The notes under the pieces were generated by a model. It was not told the origin of the DNA and searched no databases. It saw nothing but the letters and a program-made list of their open reading frames with translations. From Prostheceraeus crozeri (taxonomy: Eukaryota > Platyhelminthes > Polycladida > Euryleptidae): a DNA stretch of 64,000 bases. The stretch's first letter is position 1; every line of letters begins with the position of its first letter. The position numbers were made by a program, and so were the translations under genes. Below, piece after piece: positions 11,716 through 24,666 of the stretch. The DNA lies in NCBI GenBank assembly GCA_907163375.1, contig CAJQUW010007275.1, positions 62,001 to 126,000 of the forward strand, read 5' to 3'.

Positions 11716-13349
11716 CAGTCCGTTTCATAAAAAGTGGATAATCCTAAAATTTGACTAAATAATGATTATTAATTTATTAATTTATAATTAATAAATAATT
11801 AATAATAATAATAATTAATAAATAACTAATTTATTATAATTTATTAATTATTAATTATTTTTTATAATTATGATACAGATAGCATTTTTCATGTTATTTC
11901 ATGTCCCTAATATATTTAAATGTCCTTATATAATCTGATAAGCTATGATACAGTAACGGTTCTTAAGAAGCTAATATTTTGTGGCCCAACCCTTATTGTC
12001 AATGACATTACCAATTCGTCTAGGCATTGATTCGATGATATCGTTGATTTTTGACTGATCTAACTTTCTCCACTCTCTTTTTAACAGTGACGTAAGTTGT
12101 GATACGCCATCTGTAGGTAGCAGTGAACGACGAACGTTAAGTTTTAGAATACTCCATACATTTTCTATGGAATTCAGATCAGGAGAACGAGCTGGCCAAG
12201 ATAATGTCCTAAGCCCTAATTGAGACTTGCATAAGTTGACTCTACTACTCCTGTGACACGTAGCATTATCATCCATAAATAACCAAGTTGATCTATCATT
12301 TGGTCAATGTTCATTCGTAAAACATTCACATAGCGTTCAGAATTCATGGTTCCTTGCTGTATATGAAGTTCAGAGCGGCCATTGGTCCAAATGCCAGCCC
12401 AAATCAGTAGAGTCGCATCACCTTGTACCCGGGGACGATGTAAATGTCTCGGAATTTCCTGATCAGATTTTATCCATAATCTCAATCGACCATCACTATC
12501 CTTCAGACGGACTGATGCCTCATCAGACCAGACAACCCGATCCCATTGATTTCGCCAGTGACAATGACTCATTGCCCATCTGAGACGTCTTTTTGTATGC
12601 TGATCTGATAATTCGATCTGAGAGGGCCTCTTACAGCTCTTGAAATTCGACTCAATAAGTCTTCTACGAATAGTGGACGTAGAAATAGACGAGTCTAGTG
12701 CAGCCATCTCAGTTAACGAGAGACTTGGATCAACTTTAACAAATCTCAAAATTCATTTTGTCGCTTGCTTGTAGCTGGCAAAGAAAATCCTAGTTCTAGC
12801 AAAGCTGACACTTTGCCTTTTGTGAATGCGATCTCGTTATTGTTCATTTGTGCTTTGTATTGTTTTCAACCGGTAAGAGATAGATTTCTAGCTGAAAGCA
12901 ATCAGGAGTGCTGCCACCACCACCGCAACGAAGTCAGGAAGCTATGGAACATGAAGTCCAGTAATCACATGTAGCAGTTACATTATTGTTGATGAATAAT
13001 GGTGCTATACTGACTCTGATTGACCGATTTTCTTTATTTTTGTTTTGCTTGATAGCTTTTGGCTTGTAGAACAACATATTACATAACAAAGGAAACAAAT
13101 GTAATTTTATAAGAGTGAGGTATGATTTTGTGTAACATTGCTAAATGAAGATCAAATTATCTACTACTTTTTTATCTATAACAGGAAAACAACTCAATAT
13201 TCATGCTTGAAATTTCCAACAATGATATTAGTAAGCACAACTGACATATCTTCCAAATTTCAGAGAAATTCGTTCAAGTTTGGCGGAGTTAGACAAAGTT
13301 GAAGTTAAGGCGATGTTTAAGGGTGATTCATTTTTTATGAAACAATCTG
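11716..13349 (-). mobile_element. Tc1-like (DD34E) transposon, copy A
   Basis: The element is bounded by TA on both sides (11714-11715 and 13350-13351). It has CAGTCCGTTTCATAAAAAGTGGAT at the left and its near inverse at the right (about 25-bp inverted repeats with a few differences). It carries a frameshifted transposase on the minus strand. A shorter relative, internally deleted and inverted, lies at 27381-28405. Confidence 0.88.
11971..12749 (-). pseudogene. Tc1-like transposase, frameshifted
   Basis: Two minus-strand frames (12216-12749 then 11971-12276) overlap and form one transposase. The upstream frame has a helix-turn-helix remnant (ISTSTIRRRL) and VVWSDEA with the first catalytic Asp. 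The downstream frame has DDNATCHRS with the second Asp and PDLNSIENVW with the Glu. Counting 34 residues between the second Asp and the Glu gives DD34E, the Tc1 signature. The break lies between 12216 and 12276, just at the second Asp. The N-terminal paired-type domain before 12749 is incomplete or shifted. Confidence 0.85.
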
Positions 13350-13434
13350 TAGTTTGAAGAAGGAACTTTCGACATTATTCGACAGGCATTTAAAGCGCAT
13401 TTCTGTCATTAAAATTCATCATTCAATTGTTCAT

Positions 13435-13890
13435 TGATGGACAAGAAAGGTCTGTCGCAGCATTGAATATTTAAAAAAGAATGACAACTATAAGGTCATT
13501 ACAAGACACCAGCACTTTTGATTCCCCGACCTCACTCACCTGACCTAAGAATAGAGCCGAAGAACGCGGTGGCGGCAAGCTCGCACCTTCTTCACTAGGC
13601 CACGCCGTCGGTGAAGGAGCGCGAGTGAAAGCAATAATCATCTCCAAGTGATGTCGACAGCTTATTGTCCTTTTATAGTGGACAGAATGCTACTATGCTG
13701 CATTAGTTTGTACTGAGACTGCATATGAACATGTCATTCGTTGCGTCACACGATGGATCGACAATAAAGGTCTATCGCAGTATATTGCATATCCAAAGAT
13801 AATGACGGCTATTAAGTCAATAATAAACACAAACACCCTTGATTCCCCGGCCTCACTCGCCTGACCCTGGAATCAAACTGAAGCGCGAGG
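13435..13890. repeat. Diverged direct repeat pair
   Basis: About 130 bp beginning near 13435 (GGTCTGTCGCAG... to CCTGACC) is repeated near 13758-13875 (GGTCTATCGCAG... to CCTGACCC). Both include a shared GATTCCCCGRCCTCACTCRCC block. Nothing coding is seen. Confidence 0.65.
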
Positions 13891-14599
13891 TAAAACTGAA
13901 ATAAAGTCAAATAAAATGATGCTGATAGGCTCCTTGTATAGTAACTTACACAATTTGAAGTGCAACATATACAAAGACATTTATTCTATCGTATAGTCTA
14001 TGATCATTATTTCATTTTATATCCCAAGTTGTCAAACCATGGAAGCATGTTGTTTTGGGCTTTGGTATCTCCTCGTTGGTATGATTGAAATTCATTCCAT
14101 AAATATTTTATAGACAAGGGCATTGTATTGCTGTAAACTATGAGGATCGGACTTTCCAAGTGTCATTTTTACAGTGCAATCTTGCAGCTACGCCGAACAG
14201 AATGCATTACCGTAATGTGTGGATCAATGGTGCAAAAGCCAAACCCGTTAATGGGTTATTTAATGGGTGGTCTAACCTAAACCCATTATTAGATTTGGCG
14301 ACGGTTTGTTGTGAACGAAATGACATGATGGGCCTCCAATACCTACATGCAGCCATCTTTTCAAGGACTCGATTGATACAAATGATTGTGATTCTGACAA
14401 ACCTGAGGACTCATCAACGTATTGAGATATAGCACAGTCATCTCAAGAAAGAATGAGAATTATTTTCTCATGTGTACTTTCCATTATTACTTAAATAATT
14501 ATTGACCTTTTAATGTTCATACAATACCAACAGGTCAATGCAGTGTCTATTAGTGCTTTTTTTACTGTTAGGGGAAGTATTGCGGAATAATGACTGACC

Positions 14600-14965
14600 T
14601 ATCTCTGCAACCTTTTGGCCTTCTCTCGACAGTAAGACAGTAAGTGATCTAAGCGTTTGGGGTCATTCGATAGCAAGGCTCCAATGACCTTGCTGGATCA
14701 TTCGTTTTTCAAGGTCAACCCACCAACTAAAGTGTCAGGGGTCATTCATTATTGAGGGAATTGGGGAGAATAATTTGGCTTTGGTTTCAATCAGTAACCT
14801 TTTGGCCTTATTTACGCTACTTGTTCAGCTTAAGGTCATTTGAGATCGTCTGTCACGGTCAACCCACCAACTAAGAAAGGTCTGTGAGCGGTCATTCAGT
14901 ATTGAGGCAAGCATGAGAAATAATTTGATACAGAATTCAATTGGCAACCTTTTGGTCTAATCTAG
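14600..14965. repeat. Short tandem array, unit about 150-190 bp
   Basis: The motif AACCTTTTGGCC/T occurs at about 14608, 14795 and 14945. GGTCAACCCACCAACTA occurs at about 14713 and 14860. GGTCATTCATTATTGAGG-like blocks occur at about 14740 and 14888. This is an imperfect tandem repeat of two to three units with no coding potential. Confidence 0.7.
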
Positions 14966-15100
14966 CTTAGTTGTGGGGTGTTACATACCAGGCCCCCTAA
15001 ATTTACTCACCACTAATATGCAAAAAATATAGTTTCATGTCATACCCAATTGGCATAAAAGTCATATGCATTTTTACTTAAATACATTGTCGACAGCTGT

Positions 15101-15283
15101 GTGATTGGGAATCAGTCACTTCATTTTTTCTTAGCTATAAAGCCCCAACTAAGTTTTCCGTTGGTGCCATGACCTTGAGTCAGTTTCTGTTCTAGTCCAC
15201 TTCAGATAAGTTATACGTTTCTTTGTTGGAAACACTGTGAGTTAGCACAAGCTAACTATAAATAGCTCCGCTGCTGCTGTGAC
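15101..15283. repeat. Second copy of the TATA-containing module
   Basis: Nearly identical to 2816-3003, including CTATAAATAGCTCCGCTG. It lacks the 5-bp CCATG duplication seen in the first copy. No transposon ends or coding sequence are obvious on either side. The similarity to the piggyBac copy at about 37590-37790 extends about 50 bp further upstream here than in the first copy. Confidence 0.8.
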
Positions 15284-15299
15284 TTAAAGTTCAATTATG

Positions 15300-15965
15300 C
15301 AAACGCTGCAGCTCTTGAGATTGCAATTAGCAAGTTAGTGAAATTTCGAATCACATTCATTAAATATCACTTTAAGCACACTACTGGCAAGTCGCCTAAG
15401 GTTGATTAATCTTTAATAATCACTGGATGCTGTTTTATACAATGCAAATAGAATAGTCAAACACTGAGTTGCAGCCCCGGTTGAAAACTGAGAGCAATCC
15501 TGAGAGGCTTCCATTTCATCCAATATCAGGAATCGGTGGTTCTAGTTCACATCGCTCAACATCGATGCAACCCTCTATTGAAAGTTTAAAGCATTACCCG
15601 GGAAAATTTGAGATTTGCAATAAGTAGCAAGTTAGTGAAATTTCGACGGATATGCATTAAATATCGCTTTAAACACGCTACTAACAAATCGCCTAAGTTA
15701 GTGCATCTGTAATAATCAGTAAATGCTGCTTTTTGAAAACACGGTGGAATAATCAAATATAGAGTTGCACCCTCACCTAATTGCAAATTTCAAATTCACC
15801 TGGCTATGTTTGCAACTCTAAATATGGAGTTGTGTCGATGTTGAGATAGATGAACTAGGCCTGCTGATGATTCCTGATATTGGATGAAGCGGCAGCTATT
15901 CAGGTCTGTTCCCATTTTTCAACTGAGGATGCAACTCAGCTATTATTCTATTTACACTGCTGTTC
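15300..15965. repeat. Complex foldback repeat
   Basis: About 170 bp starting near 15330 (AGCAAGTTAGTGAAATTTCG) is directly repeated near 15625. A block at about 15430-15580 (GAGTTGCA...CCAATATCAGGAATC) is present in inverted form at about 15815-15965 (GATTCCTGATATTGG...TGCAACTC). Combined direct and inverted repeats suggest a non-autonomous foldback element. No ends or target duplication were defined. Confidence 0.55.
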
Positions 15966-18900
15966 TTCTTAAATAAAAAATCAAACAAGCAATTACCATA
16001 CATGTGTATTGTTGCTAGACTTCCATTCCAGACAAATTTCTGCTATCAATTTTATTATGTTGGAAAGTCCAGATGGGATCAGAATCTATTGTTCACATAG
16101 TCTATCCATCGAACTCTAGATTTCATCTTTGAAAATAGAAATCTCGTCAAGGCAGAAAATACAAATGATCAGCAAGTGATGAACGTACTAAAATAATTGA
16201 CAAGAACAGATTCTTTTTTTATTGCATGATGAATATTTGAAAATATCTCTCCAGATAAACAATTTTAATAATAATAAGACAGAAATTTTAAAAAGATCTA
16301 TCCCAGAATATTGATAATCATCTCCATCTCATTGTGTATCAAATTTGAGTAAGAGACGAAGTATCTTAAGCTCCAGTTTCCCGAGGGAATGACCTCAAAG
16401 TTGAAGATTGACTTATTTGAGGAATTCAAGTCACATCACGTCACCTCCTCTTTTGTCTTCTTGACATTTTCGGCTTCAAGTTATCTTCTCGAATCGGTAA
16501 TTTTCCTAAAGCCTAACTGTGAGAAATTTAACGTGGTGACTTTCAACAGTTGGAGATTTTAGAAAAGGAAGTTTGAGAATAACTGGCGGAAAGAATTGTT
16601 AATATTTGGAGTATTGGAAAACAAGAAGGATTGCCAATTAGACTTCTTTCTTCGCTGTCTCTCATTGACCCAAACTGTCCTAAGTTTCTGTCCCAACCGC
16701 ACTTCGTGTCGATTGATTCTCATAATTTCTGTGTTAGTGAAACCCCGGAAGTGAACGAAAGAAGGTTGATCATTCTCTCATTCTAAGGTGGGGATAGAGG
16801 TTTTGTAGACTGAAATTAAATTACGCAAAAGTATAATAGACGTTAGCTAAAGATGCGACTGTCTGTCTTATCGCAGAAAATTGAAGAGGAATTACCGGCA
16901 GAGAGATTATGATGAAGACGCATGTTGACGGGAAAAGTTCATCCCATGTTGCAAGATATCAAGAAAGGTGATTTTGAGCTAAAAAATGGCTGTTGATAAA
17001 GAATTTGTTTGTGTATAGATTCCTTCCGAAAATCAAATGTCAAGTAATTTTCTGCAAATTCAAATTTCAAGGTTATTGCAAATTAAAACAACAAAACGAT
17101 TTATTTTTGAAACATGCGTAGCAGGTAGTCTGCCAAGAAATTCAACGCCGCATAGGGTTTCGTTAATTACAATCGCATATTTGCTGTATTTTCCTTTAAA
17201 TCCTTCGTGCTTCATGCATAGCGAATAAGTGATGCGGCCAGACAGATGGCTATGTGCCTGTACACTGTGCATGCATATTATGATATATGCGAGCATAAAT
17301 ACAATGAATGGAAGCAGTGACGTTTTGTGCTTTAGTTAGTATTTAGTTACCGGGCAAAGATAAGTAAACGGTCACAATGGTGGCTGATGAAAATCAAGGA
17401 TTAATCGTAGAACTTTATTGTTTTGATATAGGTCTGCCGTCATATGTGATACATTACAAATAATTTTCAGGCGCACCATTAGTTAGGCATTTCCCGAGGA
17501 AATAAAGTCTAAAAATTGGAGTATCAACGAATATTGATGCAATTTTCAAACATTTTAGACAGGGAGTGAGTTGAAAAATATTGAACGCTACCTAAAACAG
17601 ATCGCAATCTAACAGGAGGGGTTGAAAAATACATGTACGTGTATAACCATCATGGCGGCACACTAGAGGATTTATGGCATCATTGATAATACTGTATCTG
17701 TTGTAAAAGAAGAACAAATGGGCAATGCGGTTTATAATTTAATTTGTGTTATTCTTTTCATTTGGACAAGTGCATAGAATCCATATGATAAGGAGCTCTT
17801 GGTGATTGAAACAGAAAACTGTCTGTCGTAGATCCAACGCAATTAACTTTAATAGGGACGTTAAACTAGACAAATTTTGAATCAGTGAATGAATGAATTA
17901 GCGCATGTTTGGAAAACAAATTGCATTTCTGACACTTCCAATTGGAATCTCGGAGGTACACAAATATGATAAAATACGAATAATAGGTCTGTCAAATGAA
18001 CACAAAACAGTAACAAATTAGATGGAGTCATCATTGTTTAAAAGAAGCCAGAGATGCTTTGTACAACATACATTTCAAAAAAGAAATATTTCGGTCGGTG
18101 TTAATATCGATGTGGGAGTATCATAAGTCTTTGGTTTCGATTATTATAGAGAGACAAATGGTAGGTCGAAGTGTGTTGGTTGTTCAACGGGGATTGCCTA
18201 AACAGTCTTTGCGTGCGAACATGCTTCTTCGATCAAAAACACCTAACAAATGCGAACATCAAACCTGTATTATGCAAAAAGCCCATTTTACAAAAAAGTA
18301 ACATCCGAAAGACAGAAAGGCATTTTCGGAGTACTAGTGTCTTCTGCGGTTTATTAAAAGACATATTTCTCTGTTGGTGTCATTTTTATCTGAAAGAAGC
18401 CACCAAAATCGTGAAGATCACTTCAGATGATCATGGCGTGAAGTCTTTCTAACTTGTAGCATTAAAAATGCATCGGTTGAAAATGAGCAAATTGAATTCA
18501 AAGAGAGGGCAAAAGTATCATCATTCCCTCTCTCCGGCAAAACTTTAATTGTTATGTGATTGATGCGAGGTTCTAACTTCAAGATAATACAATTTTTAAA
18601 GAGAAATAAAATGCACTTTTTGTATCTCCAAAAGGTGAAAATCACAAAAAAAGGAAAGGTCTGATAGTTTAAGTCATAACACAATTTCCTTAAAAAGCTT
18701 TAAAATTGCGATGAAAGGTAACATTTCGCATGTTAAATCTGCACGTTTCCTAAGTTCAAGTAAAAGATTTCAATTAATTCCAAGAAAATTTAACTTTTTT
18801 CAATCGCATAGTAATCAACAGAGCGACGTCAGAACAGGAGACATGTCAGGGTAAGCATCCCTGCCCTGACACACAGGGGAGGGAGGAGTGTCTAACGCTA
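15966..18900. other. No gene recognised
   Basis: AT-rich sequence with only short unsupported reading frames (for example 18059-18452 on the plus strand). No domain, promoter or splice context is convincing. Confidence 0.4.
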
Positions 18901-18901
18901 C

Positions 18902-19000
18902 TTTAGTCACATTCAATGAGCATCAATAGTCACAATCATAGAATCAATCAACAAATAGTCACAATCAATACAATAGTCACATTCATCGAGCATGGAGATT
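18902..19000. repeat. Short TAGTCACA repeats
   Basis: TAGTCACATTCA and TAGTCACAATCA occur four times in about 90 bp. The outer two are both followed by a GAGCAT motif. Confidence 0.55.
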
Positions 19001-19229
19001 AGAGGTATCAAGGCAATGGTCTCTAGGCAGCGGTTGACAGATATCCAATCGGCACAGCAATATAGTGTTCGCAAGTGGCATCACTGCTGGTGACGCAAAC
19101 GCTCTCCGTGATAGAATCGCGGATCAGTGACCTCTGATCACGTATCAAATAAATTAAAAATTTGTAATTGAAATCTGGTTTTTTGTGATTAAATTGGTCA
19201 CGATTTATTTTTAAAAAAGTAGCCTTATG

Positions 19230-21012
19230 GCAAAGTTTCAAGGCAGTATTGTGAAATAGACACAATGTAATGCACAAAAGGAAATATTATATACATGTAT
19301 AAGAGTGATAAAAAAATTAGTGTCATGAAAAACGTCTTCACTGATAATTTAAAAGCACGAAAGGAGTCTGCAGATTTCACCTTGATGGGCAAATTGTTCA
19401 ATATGTGGGCAGAAGAGGAAAAGAAATGCTTCTTGGTAACTGTCTTCAACCGATGTCCTGGCAAATGGAAAAGAGATCATTGCTGAGGAGCGAAGACGAG
19501 ATCGGGTCGGAGGAGAGCTAACAGGTCAACTAGATATGAGATAATGAGGCGCACAGCCGTGAAGACACTTATATGCAAGAATAACCAGCCGAAGATCAAT
19601 CCTTGATCTCATGGAGAGCCACTCCAGTTCTCTGAGAACAGGCGTGGTATGAGATGAACCAGTCGTGCAGAGGCGTTGATAACACGCTGAAGCCTGGCTA
19701 ACTGGATATTTGGAGTACCTGCCAATAGGGAAACACAATAGTGCAACTTGGGAAATACTAGTGATTTGACTAGTGGCGAGGCAAACGGACGAGTGATAGA
19801 TCGGCGCACTAAACATAGCTGTCTTAGGGTAGCAATGATGAGACTGTTTTTGTTATAGGCTATGTTGTGTGAAAGACCATGTGGAATCAAGTGCAACTCC
19901 AAGACACTGGATACACTAAGTCACTACCAATGGCAATGAGTTTGTCGCATAAATCACCAAGCCGTTGACGTGTGGATAGCCACATGATATTTATCTTTCG
20001 AGTATTTAGATATAGGCCATTTGAGTCAAACCAATCACCAAGTGCACAAATGCAGTTTGACATATAATGCGTCGAAGAAGATATTCGATCCTTGGAACAT
20101 GACACATCTGTATATCATCAGCGAAGACATGCACTTTCAAGTTAAATCTCTGCACGAGTTGAATAATGTCTATGATGTACAATGAGAGCAACGCCGGTCT
20201 GAGGACTGAGCCCTGAGGCACACCAGAAGTCACTGGCGAAATAGATGAAAGCGTGTCACCAGAATGAAAGTATTGGGACCGACTTTTCAAGCATGAATGG
20301 AACCATTTCAAGCAGTACCATCAAATCCATATGGCAGTCTGAAGGATATCGTGCATTACACAGTCAAATGCAGACGATAAATCTAAAGATTAAAACAGAG
20401 TGATATCACCATTATCCATTGCAGTCAGCACATCACTAGAGATCTTTAAAAGTGCAGTCTCCGTACTATAGTACTGTCTATAAGCAGATTGATGTGCTGA
20501 TAGCAGTTCACCAGACGTCAAATATGATACGAGTTGTCTATGAACAACACGCATGATCAGTTTCGAGAGGATAGGCAGATAACTGATCGGGCGGTATGAT
20601 GCCAACTGATCACTATCACGACAAGATCTCTTGAGAATTGGAGACACACAGGATATCGCAAGCTCCTTAGGAAAATTTCAATGAGCAATTGTGGAATTCA
20701 CGATCGTACATAGAAATGGGGATGATAGATTAATGCACTCCTTCAAATATTTCATCGGCAATAGATCTTGAGATAACTGCTTGCTGGGCATTGATGAAAT
20801 CACGGGAGTTATTTCCGAGGGAAAATTGTTTGAAAACCGGTAAATCGCAGGTTGCCGGTAGCGACTGAAAACGTTGGAGGGGCACAATCTCTAATAAAGG
20901 CTTGTCTGGATTTCATTTTTTGAGAAAAAAATCGTTGAAAATCATTAGCATCAAGATAGTCTTCAAATGAAGTCTTGACCGAGTCCAAGTGAAGTACTTG
21001 ACCGAGCTTCAC
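19230..21012 (-). pseudogene. LINE (CR1/L2/Jockey-type) reverse transcriptase, 5' truncated and broken
   Basis: A series of minus-strand frames in 5' to 3' order covers the end of an ORF2 protein. 20809-21012 covers a pre-RT region. 20390-20647 has SYRPISYLPILSK and HQSAYR of the RT fingers and palm. 20006-20311 has SGVPQGSVL and the catalytic VFADD. 19887-20105 and 19609-19902 are thumb and connection. 19526-19816 has LEWLSMRSRIDLRLVILAYKC, typical of the C-terminal region of non-LTR elements. 19225-19464 is the last stretch before the stop. At least five frame changes separate them. The endonuclease domain is absent because the copy stops abruptly near 21012, as expected for 5' truncation. 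Clade assignment is by general motif resemblance only. Confidence 0.82.
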
Positions 21013-21658
21013 ATTTGCTTGGAGTTCCTTTTCCTCCTCTATTACTCTATCTCGACCGATCTCTTGACCCCTGATTACTCTTATCCTCTTGCACCTGACA
21101 GTCCCACGAATTCTTTAGTCACTCACTTCTACGTGGTCCTGGTGCGTATCAGGGCTGGAACAGGCCTGGTTTCTGGCGTGTCTGTAACCTTAGTTAAGGC
21201 TGGTAGCTGCTCAACTTACAATTATATATATTATTCGACTTCTCGATTTCTATATCGCATACGGTAGGTTTACCGGCACTATGAAAAATTCCCTATGAAG
21301 CGCACCGCACTACTGTCTATCCAAATTCATGATCTTCAATCAGATGAAGAAGAACCTTCAGCTCCAATCAGAATCCTCGAACAAAAAGAGCCGAGAATTT
21401 AGCAATAAAGTTATTACCTAAGCCTACTAATGTACCTACATGTACTTCCAAGTAATTGTATCTTTGAAATTTTTACTTAAAAAGCAACAAATGATTTGTA
21501 AATTTTCTTCATGAGTTGCAGCGGTTATTATATGTAACTAAACTGTTTTGTTATCGGTAACTATCAGCAATTTTGTATGTTAAGCAGCCAACTGTTCCGT
21601 CAACGATTTTGAATTCAGATTTGAAGATGAATTTTCAAGTTCTGTTCGCAATATTTAC
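21013..21658. other. No gene recognised
   Basis: Sequence upstream of the truncated LINE. A plus-strand frame at 20989-21267 has no recognisable domain. Confidence 0.4.
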
Positions 21659-21724
21659 GTAAAGGCGGTTTTACACGGTCCAACTTGTTGGGAAACAAGT
21701 TGGACCGTGTAAAACCGCCTTAAC
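21659..21724. mobile_element. Perfect palindromic mini-MITE with TAA duplication
   Basis: Arms of 28 bp (21662-21689 and 21694-21721) are perfect inverse complements, separated by the 4-base loop GGGA. TAA lies on both flanks, sharing the outermost base or bases with the arms, and the arm begins AGGCGGTTTTACACGG. A 3-bp TAA/TTA duplication fits a Harbinger-type miniature element. Transcribed RNA would form a very stable hairpin, so a small-RNA precursor is an alternative. Confidence 0.75.
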
Positions 21725-23476
21725 ATTAATTACTTCATTTGAGTGCTCCTACAGAATGTAATTTTTTAGGCAATAAGTTGTACAATGAATGCCGTCCATG
21801 GTCGATATAAGCCTTGCCTTGCAATAAACACACGGCCAGCCAAACGGTCTTCAAAATTTATGACTGGGCTGGTGGTTGGTTCCAACACTGATGCGCATGC
21901 TGTTACAGTTTTTCTCAAGGCTTTTTGAGCTGATGTTCATGTGAAGTCGTAAAACATGACCGCTCCACCTCAGTCTTCATCACTGCATGATGATATGAAT
22001 CGGATGAATACCGAGCTCAACACGGTTACATGCTTTGCTAATTTTGTCTCCTCCCATTATCCATATCATGTTGCACAACATTCATATTCCTGTTGAGGCG
22101 TTCCTTTTTCGCTTCTCATTTCTCATAGTCCAGCACTCTCTTCCATGCGACAACACTGATCGTACGAGTACCATAGTATTATATACCCTTGCCTTTAACT
22201 TTGGTGGTATCCTCTAATCATGCAATGCCAACAAACTTTCTCCAGTTGCCTGCATGCGTATGAAAGTTACCCGTACTCGCACGTATTACTCTATTAACTT
22301 CACTGAAGTTCTCCAGATTTCGATCTCGGAACAAGGGTTCAATTAAACTTCGTCTGAAAACCTCACGAACAGGACAAAATATGTTATGTAGACTACATGG
22401 AAACTAGAGACCATAGATGCCGTGGCAAAAACCGGGAGCAGGAGCAGCTCGTTATTTTAACTAAATGAAAATTCATAGTTGAACTCAAGCAGCACTTTCT
22501 GATGATAAAAGTAGCAATTGAAGCCTTGTTAATGACAAGGACTGTAATGGCAAATATAAATATGAAGATAAGTTTAGTTTAAAAGCTCTGAATTCATATC
22601 TGATTTGCAAACAAATTGCCGGTATTCATTTTATTGTCTAATTCAATTATTTGTAAGCGTATTACCTTATAATTAATTAAATGTCAAGATGTGTCGTGAA
22701 ATGTAAAAATTTTTGTTATTTTGAGCAAACTGTGATGATTATAAACAATGATGATTCAATTAGCATAATTGATAGCTTCATGAAATGCACTCGGAAGTAC
22801 AGTTTCCACATTTAGTAAAACAATAAGCAGCTGCAAATCTCCCCTCAATTTATTTAAAAGTTTGTATGTAATTATTGTGAGGGAATTCATAATTGAATTG
22901 ATTATTCAATTGCTTTCATTTACAAGAATAAATTTACTCAATTTATTCTTGAAAATTAATTATAAATATTAGGCAAATAATTACTGAAAAATTCACAACA
23001 CACTGAAGATATGAAAAACTTTATTAATAAATAAAAATATCGAACTTTGGCTTATCCATTCAACTAAATAGTCAAGCAACATCAGTAGGGCAATGGTAGG
23101 CCTATTGGCGGCGTTAAATATCAAGCTACTTTTTGTTTTCACCCTTCTGTATGTTGATACATTTTCTCATCATTTCAGTGTTTCATATTCACCGTGTCTT
23201 CGGAGGAATCAGCTTTTTCAGTACAGTCTAATTCTTTAATGTTTAAGTATGCATATAACATATCTCTTTACTTGTAAATTATTTTAAGTAATTGGTAATT
23301 GTGTGCTGTAGCAGCATTAAATTCAAATTTAAATTGATATTACTTAAATTTCAATATACTAAAATATACCAAATTTCTCTTTGTAAATGGGTACATGGCA
23401 TGTAGCTCATAATAATGAAATCAACTTCTGCATTCATTTTGTAGCCTTAAGAATGCTACGGTCAGTTAATTTTGAA
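21725..23476. other. No gene recognised
   Basis: AT-rich with no supported coding frame. Confidence 0.4.
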
Positions 23477-24658
23477 CAGAGTTGAACACGGGTCTAACGT
23501 TCTGGACCCGACCCTCCCCGAGAGCACTTAAGACCCGCCTGGACCCTGATGTATTTTCTAATGCATGCATGATTACCTGATATCAATGTTCCAATGGACA
23601 TATGGTGTGTTAGCCCTGTACGTATATCAGTGGTCAAGAAATTCATGAAGAAACGATTTTTTCCACTCTTTAACTCGAGGGGATTAACTACATCATTGCT
23701 GATGCAAGGTTATATGATATTATTTCTATTACTCGCATATGATATTTCCACACGTGTCTGAAATGTTCTACCAATTCCTGAGCCCAAAAAACGTTTAATA
23801 TTTCATGAAATTATTTGAATATATAGGCTTAGCTACTGTTTTCGACAAATAATGTGCATGTTAGTGCAAGACAAATGAATAATGTGCTATGTTTAATGAA
23901 ATGCATTATGATTCTTTGATACATGAACTCTCTCTGTAGATAGTCAAACTCCCAACTTAGTTGTTTTTTGTCAAACGTACCCATTCCCCCTTGTGAGGCG
24001 GAGGATAAGAAACTAAGAAATAAAATCGTAAATTCAATAACATTTTAAAATTATCACGCATCACAGCAGCATCAGAATAAAGAAGTACTTTTAGACAAAT
24101 CGATCCATTTAGTGACGTCACTTTGATTCAGCCATCGTGTGAGAAAGATTGGTAGAGAAGTTGCGGTAAAACTGCAAAGACCGATAAATGCAATGAATGG
24201 CCATGACTGAAACATGATACTACTCACCTCGAGTCGAGTAAATAACTCACTCGCTAGTGCTTCATTTCAGTGCTCGCCAGTGCTCGGGAATTGCAAACAA
24301 TCGATAGATGTGAGAATGCTTATCCGTCCTTATTCAAGGGATGACAGCTTCTTCAGCGCCCCATTCATGCTTTGACATAACTTAATTAAATATTGCTAAT
24401 CTAGGGACGAAAAGGTTATTTGCTATTTGGAGGGGACTAAGAGAGACATTATCTCAAGAGCCAGGAGCGACATTATCTTAAGAGGCAGGAGCGACATTAT
24501 CTTATGAGCCATGAGCGACATTATCTTAATCATGTCATATTGTTATGTCAACCCCGTGGGCTGACCCACGCGTTTCAAATCTCAGACCCAACCCGACCTG
24601 ATCAAGTGTCGGGTCTGTGCGGATAGACCCATGGGTCCTGAAACCGTGTCCAACTCTG
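23477..24658. mobile_element. Non-autonomous hAT-like element
   Basis: The left end reads CAGAGTTGAACACGGG and the right end, inverted, CAGAGTTGGACACGG. Flanks are ATTTTGAA and CCTTTGAG, matching at five consecutive positions of an 8-bp window, a decayed hAT-type duplication. Both subterminal regions contain GACCC/GGGTC motifs in opposite orientation. There is no transposase inside. Confidence 0.55.
24441..24536. repeat. Four 24-bp tandem repeats
   Basis: Four consecutive 24-bp units, each beginning GAGMGACATTATCT, start at 24441, 24465, 24489 and 24513. The last is diverged in its second half. Confidence 0.9.
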
Positions 24659-24666
24659 CCTTTGAG

